NCBI RefSeq assembly: GCF_024139115.2
Contig: NC_085141.1
Coordinates: 165,436,908-165,500,907, forward strand
Direction of reading: 5' to 3'
From: Armigeres subalbatus
Lineage: Eukaryota; Arthropoda; Insecta; Diptera; Culicidae
DNA: 64,000 bases
Shown: positions 57,608 to 64,000 of the stretch, piece by piece
Position numbering within the stretch: the first letter of the stretch is position 1
Layout: each line of letters starts with the position of its first letter
The notes under the pieces: generated by a model
Database searches by the model: none
What the model was told of the DNA's origin: nothing
Seen by the model: the letters and a program-made list of their open reading frames with translations, nothing else
Position numbers and translations under genes: made by a program

Positions 57608-58219
57608 ATTGAGCTTGAGCTTGATTGACTGCTCGTAGTTGCCACTCCATTATGACAAGATCAGCTGTTCTTGCACAGAGAACCAACAGATGTTTGCTTG
57701 GGACTAGCACACATCTTCAATGTACAAGTACTGGTGATCTCATTTGTTAGGTCATACTGGCGCCTGCCACGTCAGAATGCAAGTCAATGTAGGGAAGGGG
57801 GAGGAAATGATGATGCAATCACTCGCCCACTGCAAGCCGAAATACCTCTGCACTTGCCACGAGTTCATGCGGAATTTGTTGGAATTTCTGGGTTGGGTTG
57901 GAGAAGCAGAGGTCCGTCTTGGTTAACGAGCTGCCAATGTGATAGATAGGAGAAGGTAACTGATGTCTAATTGGATGTAGGACACGAGCTCTATAGTTCA
58001 TTTCCAATTCTAGCAGATTACTGTTAGAATACTCAAGTTGAAGGTATAGGAATAGTAATGGAAACGGTATGGAAGTCCATTTCCAGTTCTAGCGATTGCT
58101 AGAACATGAGAAATAAAGAGAAAGATACAAAGTAGGAGAATGGAACGGACCTGGGATTGAACCAACGACCTCCTGCGTATGAGGCAGAAGCAGTAGCCAT
58201 ATGACTACCAAGCCCGCTA
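57608..58219 (-). mobile_element. tRNA-derived SINE with long body, 612 bp
   Basis: Flanked by a 20-bp TSD, TTAAAAGTGACATTTCAATA (57588-57607, 58220-58239). The minus strand starts at the tRNA-like head AGCGGGCTTGGTAGTCATAT, with B box GTTGGTTCAATCCC, and ends in CAAGCTCAAGCTCAAT-type repeats. The body includes two inverted CTAGAACTGGAAATG-like blocks. Short frames inside are not genes. Confidence 0.85.
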
Positions 58220-58281
58220 TTAAAAGTGACATTTCAATAGTTATCGAATAACTCTGATCGCAGAGCAAGATTACTTTTGAT

Positions 58282-58421
58282 CAGTGGCGTAGCCACGGGG
58301 GTGGTTTTGGGTATAAAACCCCCCCAGAGACAAAATTTTTTGAAGACATTTTATTTTTGAAAAAAAATGTTCTGAAAACCACCACTCCCCCACCCAGACC
58401 AATTTCTTGGCTAAGCCACTG
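58282..58421. mobile_element. hAT-like MITE, 140 bp
   Basis: Ends CAGTGGCGTAGCCA and reversed CAGTGGCTTAGCCA. 8-bp flanks CTTTTGAT (58274-58281) and CTTTTGAC (58422-58429) differ at one base. The inside has GGGGGTGG and CCCCCCC near the ends. Confidence 0.85.
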
Positions 58422-58937
58422 CTTTTGACAAATATCGAATCATTTTGCATCGATGTCTTATTGGAATTGCTGGGTAGCACCAGCCATTCTTATGACCGGG
58501 CTATTTTCTAATTATCGAACTGTCACTTTTAAGTTTAATTCTCCAAATGAGACTGACCCTTAGGTTAGCTCACGATTTTCACAACACACTTGGAACTTCT
58601 TTGGTGCATATTTCCAAAATTTAATATATGACAGGCAATGCAAAAATAGTGACTTTAGTGACCATTTTCTGAAAAATAGTGACTTTAGTAACTTTTGGAT
58701 GCAAATAGTGACTTTTTAGTGACTAGATTGAAAATAGTGGCCAAGTCACTAAAAAGTGACTCGCTACCAGGCCTGGTATAGTAAAAACCACAAAGCTGAA
58801 AACATTTGATAGACTGAGTAAGCATCATGAGTGCTCAATGTGTAGATGGGATTCCGAAAAATAATTGAAATTTGCGACTAGGAATATGTCATGGATAGGA
58901 CGATATTGTTACGAAGCAATTAGTGAAAAATTGAGCC

Positions 58938-59143
58938 GGAATCGAATATTTTCCCTGAAATTTAATTATATTCGCCAAAATTGTTCTGAGAAAAAAATAC
59001 TGATTTTCCGTTAACTTTTATAATCATTGGTGGAGTTAGGCCGCAGCACGATAGGATACGTGATCTACCAAATCAAATATTCTCTGAAATTTAATTGTAT
59101 ACGCTAAAATTGTTTTGAGAAAAAAAACTGATTTTCCGCCAAT
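58938..59143 (+). repeat. Direct duplication of about 65 bp
   Basis: GAATATTTTCCCTGAAATTTAATTAT... through CTGATTTTCCG at 58938-59008 is repeated, with changes, at about 59077-59139. Confidence 0.7.
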
Positions 59144-59299
59144 TGTTATTAGATTATCTTGCGTAGCTTACTTCAGCAATTAAAGTCTTTCAAAAAGTTT
59201 TCGTTGATGCCGGCAAACCTCACGAGAATGGATTTCCGCCAATTTTGTTCTCAGGAGATGCAAAGGATTTTTTCTCATCAATGAAAATTTCACAAAATA

Positions 59300-59775
59300 G
59301 ATGCTTGAACTTCGTTCTTTACAATTTCTCTATCAAATACATTGAAGAATGTCTCGTGGAAAATTGCACGTTAAGACAGCTTGCAGATGACTGTGTCGTA
59401 TCTGTTACAGGGCCAAACGCAGTTGATCTACAAGGACCATTACAAGAAACTCTGAGAATTTGTTATTTTGGCCCTAATAATAGATATGGAATTCCCTCTT
59501 GGGAAAACTAAGATGTTTGGGTTGCGTCGAGCCTAGTAGATCCAAATCTGAGTTAACCGAAACTGTCCGGGTCCGAGGAAAACAAATGAAACCCATTGGG
59601 TAAGTGTTGGCGGGCCTAAATTTCCCAAGCAGCAAACTAGTCATAAACGAGTTACTGTGACTTATGTATAATCAAATCCAGTCATTGTCATATATGAGTT
59701 GCTGCCATCGAATTGGTCTAAATCTAAAAAGCAAAATGGCAAATGAGCTCCAAAATAAAACAAGATTTACAAAAA
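59300..59775 (+). pseudogene. LOA/I-type relic, same family as the 28-30 kb copy
   Basis: The plus strand reads VLYNFSIKYIEECLVENC, RQLADDCVVSVTG and AVDLQGPLQETL (to about 59455), then skips the rest of RT and RNase H. It resumes at the protein end (bases for TVRVRGKQMKPI) and the 3' UTR at 59545-59775, including AAATGGCAAATGAGC. It is an internally deleted copy. Confidence 0.8.
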
Positions 59776-59872
59776 TGAGATTTGTTTACAAAAGTCAGAT
59801 CGCTTCGCAATAACAAATGTCTTGTAGCTTTTCAAGCAATAAAATTATAAACAAATTGGCTAAACATTTGGG

Positions 59873-60068
59873 ACCATTTGGGCAGCACCCCCTATTCCCG
59901 TCTGCAACGTTAATAACTCGACCGCGTTCCAACCATATGGCTTGATTTTTTGTACATCACTAGATATCGACAGAAACTAACCATGTACCAAAAAACAAGT
60001 AATTAGGTTTTAATGCGCTCGAGTAATAAACGTTGCGGACGGGAATAGGGGGTGCTGCCCAAATGGTT
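59873..60068. repeat. Foldback repeat, 196 bp
   Basis: ACCATTTGGGCAGCACCCCC at the left and its inverse at the right form arms of about 70 bp, through TATTCCCGTC and CAACGTT. No TSD was identified. Confidence 0.8.
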
Positions 60069-61263
60069 CTCTACCCTATATAGGAGCAAAAAATGTAGCA
60101 AAATAAAATATCCATGAAGAATTAGAAATTTTTCCTCAAAAATTTGGAAATTGCCAATAAAGGAAAGAATCAGGGTATAAGCTACATAATGAATATAAAA
60201 TTTCCATAAATAATGCACAATTTTCATAAATAATAAAGAACTTTCTACGAAATAAAAATAGGTATATTAGCAAGCAAGAGTTGCAATTATTCAGGAGAAG
60301 GAAGTATTTTCACACAACATTTTTATCCGGATAGAATGGCGGGTGATAAATTCGTGAGCGCCGGCTAGCCGGATAATTTAATTTTAATTCACAAATTTTC
60401 CTTCTCGTCGCCCCTCCAGATAAATTTTTCAAGCATATTTACAAAAATTTAAGACCGCAATGGGTTTCGAACCCAAAACAAACCCAAACAAAGCGAAGAG
60501 GAAAACTGCTGTATTGAACCTTTTGATTATCGTGTCGCATCGTCAGATTCAATCAGTTTGGAAAGGCAAAGTAAGCAGCATTTGATTTTCGCGAAACATG
60601 GGAAGAAGGATAACAATTTTTCGCACCATCGCTTGTGTCGGAGTTTATCGCACTGTAATTTATCCGGATAAAATGCATGGTGGGGAGATCTGTTGTCGCG
60701 TAAGTGAGTGAGAGATCCGAACCCTGATTATTGCTATTATTGATTTATTTATGAAAATTTTGTATTTTTCAATGGAACATTTTGAATTCTTTATAGAAAA
60801 TTCCCCTTTTACAATTCCAATGTTTGCTTCTGAAGGTTCTAAAAAGTTGCTTCGTGGAAAGTTTTTTATTCTTTATGAAAGTTTCATATTGCTTAATTGC
60901 TTAGTCCTTGATTTCTCTATTGGCAATTTACTATTTTTTATTTTTTAGAAAATTTCTAATTTTTCTCGGTTCTTAAAATAAACAAACAATCAAAATTTAA
61001 TTATTTCGGTTTCATTATGTTACGCCAGTGGCGCTGGGATTGGGTGGGACAAGTAGGACATGTCCTACGGGTGAATTTTCCTAGGTGGGACAGTCAAAGC
61101 ATTGTCTCACCCTTGATTATGGTAAGAACATATGAAGTCATTGGCTGGCAAGAATTGGTGTGTTAGCAAAAGGTAATTTTAAAGTTTATCAAGAAAGTCT
61201 CTTCAATAAAAATTAAAAAAATAATCAGAGTCTAAACAAAAATCTCAGAGGATTCTGGGATCC
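60069..61263. other. Probable ace-1 intron, nothing recognised
   Basis: AT-rich sequence without credible frames. GTAGGACATGTCCTAC near 61050 is a short perfect palindrome. A B-box-like GGGTTCGAAACCC on the minus strand near 60460 has no convincing tRNA around it. Confidence 0.4.
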
Positions 61264-61363
61264 TTAAGCAATTGACTACTATTAATTGCTTATTATTCGG
61301 CAACCGTACGAAAATCATTTTATTGTTAAATATCTTGGCTGTGCATATGCAAAAGAACCCACG

Positions 61364-61435
61364 TGTCTTGGAGGGACTCGAACCCTGAACATCCTACTAT
61401 CTAGATAGGCGTGATAACCCCTACACAACAAGACC
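61364..61435 (-). tRNA. tRNA-like sequence, probably a SINE head or tRNA pseudogene
   Basis: The 72-nt minus-strand sequence folds as a cloverleaf: acceptor GGTCTTG/CAAGACA (one mismatch), D arm GTGTAGGGGTTATCAC, anticodon stem CCTAT/GTAGG with loop CTAGATA, T arm with GGTTCGAGTCC (one mismatch). The anticodon would be AGA (Ser), but there is no long variable arm, so it is not a normal tRNA-Ser. The sequence after it (to about 61265) may be a SINE body. Confidence 0.6.
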
Positions 61436-62372
61436 ACTTAAAGGTCTTAGTGGTCTGTGCGGTATTAAAGAGTCTTCTCCATTCGGCTCGGTCCATGGCT
61501 ACACGTTGCTAACCACACAGTCTACGGAGGGTCCGCAAGCCATCTTCCACCTGATCGATCCACCTTTCTCGCTGCGCACCTCACCTTCTCGTGCCCGTCG
61601 GATCGTTGTCGAGAACCATTTTAACCGGGTTACTGTCCGACATTCTGGCTACGTGCTTGGCCCACCGCAGTCGTCCGATTTTCGCGGTGTGAACGATGGA
61701 TGGTTTTCCCAACAGCTAGAGTTTCCATTTCCCGGCCATTTTCGTTGTCCCAGGATTCGGGATGAACTTGCTCGTATATCCCGGGAAATCCCGGGATCCC
61801 GGGATTTTTCGATGTTTCCTTAGAAAATTTACTTTTTTATTTAAAAACGATTTTATTCAATGTTCAGGGGTAAAGTTCATATTTTAGAAAGGCCAGATAA
61901 TACAGATTTACAGATAATACAGATTTTTTCGAAAAAAAACTAAAGAAAAAGGGTTCGCTGGCGGTTGAAGTCGGCTTGACTGTTTGCATTGTTTTGAATA
62001 TGCATTGGGTTTAGACAGTTGCTGGGATTGCATTCAATACCCTATTGACGAAAGATGGAAAACACAATACTAGAGTATCCTCCAACTCATGGAAGGCTAC
62101 TAATTGATACTTTTGCCAAGAGCTGCAGCTCTTCCTAATCATGAACAGATCGCTTCCTAATATTGATGTTAATCGTTAATTTATCGTTATCACCGATAAA
62201 GTGAATTGTCAGAAAAAATATTATAAGCTCTTTTAGTGGAATGTATTCAACCGTCTAAGACGATAAGAAAATTATTTTGAGCTTTTTAGTGGAACGTCTT
62301 CACTTGTCATAAGACGAGTTAATACAATCCCATTGAATTCCACCACTTAATTGTATCTTGACAGATACGTAT

Positions 62373-62483
62373 TTCGACCTCAAAAGTAAGGCCGTCTTCA
62401 GTGTCTCGTACTTGACTCGACTTGAGTCGAGTCAAGTACGAGACACTGAAGACGGGCTTACTTTTGAGGTCGAAATACGTATC
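62373..62483. repeat. Near-perfect palindrome, about 110 bp
   Basis: Arms of about 53 bp (GATACGTATTTCGACCTCAA at the left) mirror each other with a single mismatch and a 4-base TTGA centre. A third, diverged arm copy follows at about 62520-62585. Confidence 0.9.
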
Positions 62484-62642
62484 CGTCTAAGACGAGTTAA
62501 GTACTCTCCATTTCAGATAGATTCGCAGATACGTATTTCGACCTCAACTGTGAGGTCGTCTTCAGTGTCTTGTACTTGACTCGACTTAGTATCTTAGTAT
62601 CTGCCTAAGATAACAAAACTTAGTGGAATTAAATGGAGAGTA

Positions 62643-62868
62643 CCGTCGTGCGGGGCTTCTTTTGACTCCGGGGGCTACTTTGGATTTTTGATTTTTTGAA
62701 AAATTTAAACGGAAAAAATACCAAATTTGAAACAGAAAGTTGTCACCCAACTATCAACAAGGCACCCGATTGGTGATAATGACAATTTTATAGTAATTTT
62801 TGTTAGAATTCTTGATTTAAAATGTCCAAAGTAGCCCCTGATTTGTCAAAAGAAGCCCCACACGACGG
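62643..62868. mobile_element. TA-flanked MITE inside a larger palindrome, 226 bp
   Basis: Ends CCGTCGTGCGGGGCTTCTTT and reversed CCGTCGTGTGGGGCTTCTTT, with TA on both sides (62641-62642, 62869-62870). The flanks joined at TA give AGAGTACTTAACTCGTC, whose uninterrupted inverse occurs at about 62490-62510, confirming the insertion site. Confidence 0.88.
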
Positions 62869-62924
62869 TACTTAACTCGTCTAAGACGGTTGAAGTTAAT
62901 TGTGTTCAACGTAATCGCTCGCTG

Positions 62925-62963
62925 CGATAAAGATGAATCAACTTCATCTTTTATCGCAGTTCG
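62925..62963. repeat. Short hairpin
   Basis: CTGCGATAAAGATGAA and TTCATCTTTTATCGCAG are inverted copies around a TCAAC loop. Confidence 0.8.
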
Positions 62964-64000
62964 ATAATTTAACTTAAGTTAACTCGATAATTTAACGATA
63001 ATGGGGTTAATAGATTTCGCGATTAAAGCTGGTATACAATTTTGACAGATGCCGAGAATTGCAGCCTGTTGACTATAGAGTTGATTTTGATTTGATACAC
63101 AAAAAAAAATAGGCAGAGCATCGGGGTTGGACCACTTGTACTTGCGCATGTGCTTGAAAGTTTGTTGTACGAACGTCGATGGGAAGGACATGAATTGGAT
63201 CAAGAATTGTTTTGGAGGCAAGAAGCTCAGGAAGATTGACTCAATGTTGGGCGGCGCGAGGAGATTAGCAAGACGAATATCAGCTAGTGTACACAACCTC
63301 GCTGTAGACGGGAGATGGGTAGGAAGCAGGCGCCAAATAGATGTAGCTAATCTTGTATTGTAGATACTTGTCGTTTAATTAATAGAGAACTGTAGTAGCT
63401 GCTGAAAAAAGTATCAGTTAGTAGCCCTCCATTGAGTGGTATTGGGGAATCTAATATTTTTGTGGAGGTGTTCTATTAACTATCTTCGGTATTTTCATGT
63501 CTGTTCCTCTCTTACTTATTTAATAATAAGATGATATCGATTGTGCATCACAAAGAACCTTGGCTCCGTATACATGCCTGAGCCTACCAAATAAACGAAC
63601 TTGGAAAAAAAATCATGTCTGATGGGTATAAAAATGGGTGTAAGGTATAAAAATATGATATGGGTTATCAAGTTGGGTTTCGCGTTCAAAACAAATAACT
63701 TTTGTAAGAAGAAAAATTACACTTTTTGCGAACCGGAAATGAAACAGTATTTTTTGTCCCGGGTATCCCGGGATTTTCGGGATTTCAAAAATAATATCCC
63801 GGGAATCGGGAAATCCCTAATTTTCCTAAATCCCGGGATTTTTTGTCCCGGGATGTCCCGGGATGGAAACTCTACCAACAGCTGATGCAACTCGTGGTTC
63901 ATTCGCCTCCTCCACGTACCGTCCACCATTTGCACCCCACCATAGATGGTACGCAGCATTTTCCTTTCGAAAACTCCAAGTGCGCGTTGGTCCTCCACGA

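Larger units (their letters stand above)
57550..58559. mobile_element. TTA-flanked MITE carrying two further insertions
   Basis: Left end GGGTCTGTCTCATTTG and reversed right end GGGTCAGTCTCATTTG, both continuing to AAACTTAAAAGTGACA. TTA flanks at 57547-57549 and 58560-58562. Removing the SINE and the hAT MITE with one TSD each leaves about 230 bp. TTA targets suggest PIF/Harbinger. Confidence 0.8.
56340..58775. mobile_element. hAT-like non-autonomous element, 2.4 kb, with nested insertions
   Basis: Left end CAGGGCTGGTAGCGA and reversed right end CAGGCCTGGTAGCGA are inverted repeats. Subterminal AATAGTGACTTT motifs recur many times at both ends, as hAT transposase sites do. The flanks share GTATAG, shorter than the 8 bp expected, so the TSD is unclear. 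No transposase frame. It lies in what should be an upstream ace-1 intron. Confidence 0.75.
61717..63874. mobile_element. hAT-like non-autonomous element, 2158 bp
   Basis: Inverted ends TAGAGTTTCCAT on both sides, then runs of CCCGGGAT-type words (61730-61805 and 63755-63865). The 8-bp TSD CCAACAGC flanks it (61709-61716, 63875-63882). The unoccupied site is seen in the related RTE at 24600-24640. No transposase recognised. Frames inside (63127-63363 and its antisense partner) show no known domain. It carries palindromes and a TA-flanked MITE. Confidence 0.9.
61436..64000 (-). pseudogene. RTE element interrupted by a hAT-like element
   Basis: The 3' part lies at about 61436-61716 and continues at 63883-64000, running off the window. 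The C-terminal blocks match the 24.3-kb copy base by base over long stretches, for example FERKMLRTIYGGVQM and RRRMNHELHQLL on the minus strand at 63883-63998. The hAT-like element 61717-63874 sits between Leu codons of the HELHQLLGE region. The 3' end lies near 61436, next to the tRNA-like sequence. Confidence 0.88.

Overview
The window is nuclear DNA of an aedine mosquito (Aedes aegypti or a close relative). Three things point there: most of a mosquito ace-1 acetylcholinesterase gene, a Feilai-type SINE, and RTE- and LOA-type non-LTR elements with many inverted-repeat MITEs. The sequence is AT-rich and eukaryotic. It has introns, target-site duplications (TSDs), poly-A and microsatellite tails, and no bacterial features. 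The only convincing host coding gene is ace-1 on the minus strand. A truncated histone H2B pseudogene is also present. Almost everything else is transposable-element (TE) sequence, mostly broken and often nested.

Layout. 1-5.6 kb: a 5'-truncated RTE relic and four MITEs. 5.65-17.0 kb: a TA-flanked inverted-repeat element split by a 10.4-kb Ty3/gypsy-type LTR retrotransposon (LTRs 6145-7595 and 14787-16550). That retrotransposon carries a Harbinger-like MITE in its RNase H region, two further insertions in its integrase region and a Feilai-like SINE in its 3' LTR. 18.3-22.2 kb (minus): a decayed Helentron (Rep/helicase plus endonuclease) with a spliceosomal intron, and a histone-type 3' stem-loop just beyond its coding region. 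23.2-24.1 kb: the H2B pseudogene with its own stem-loop. 24.3-26.4 kb: an RTE element (minus). 27.5-36.7 kb: a mosaic of an inverted repeat family, a LOA/I-type element (minus), a CR1/L2-type element (plus) and a poly-A retroposon insertion with GC-richer tandem hairpin repeats. 36.7-45.1 kb: AT-rich DNA interrupted by a TTAA-flanked element, a cluster of foldbacks and an RTE relic; part may be the ace-1 3' UTR.

45.1-55.95 kb: ace-1 (minus), six coding exons including the GPI-signal last exon at 45111-45226. That exon lies across a 7.65-kb intron filled with RTE relics, SINEs and foldbacks. The start codon and N-terminal exons are outside the window, so 55.95-64.0 kb is probably upstream ace-1 intron. 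It holds two hAT-like non-autonomous elements. One contains a MITE that itself contains a SINE and a second MITE. The other interrupts an RTE element.

The genes do not form a pathway. ace-1 is the functional unit and the rest is a layered insertion record whose order can be read from TSDs and restored reading frames. The less explained structures are the two histone-type stem-loops, the hairpin arrays with compensatory base changes (14.3-14.6 and 34.9-35.95 kb), the TTAA head-to-head junction and the near-perfect 62.37-62.48 kb palindrome. All family assignments come from reading motifs, with no database search.
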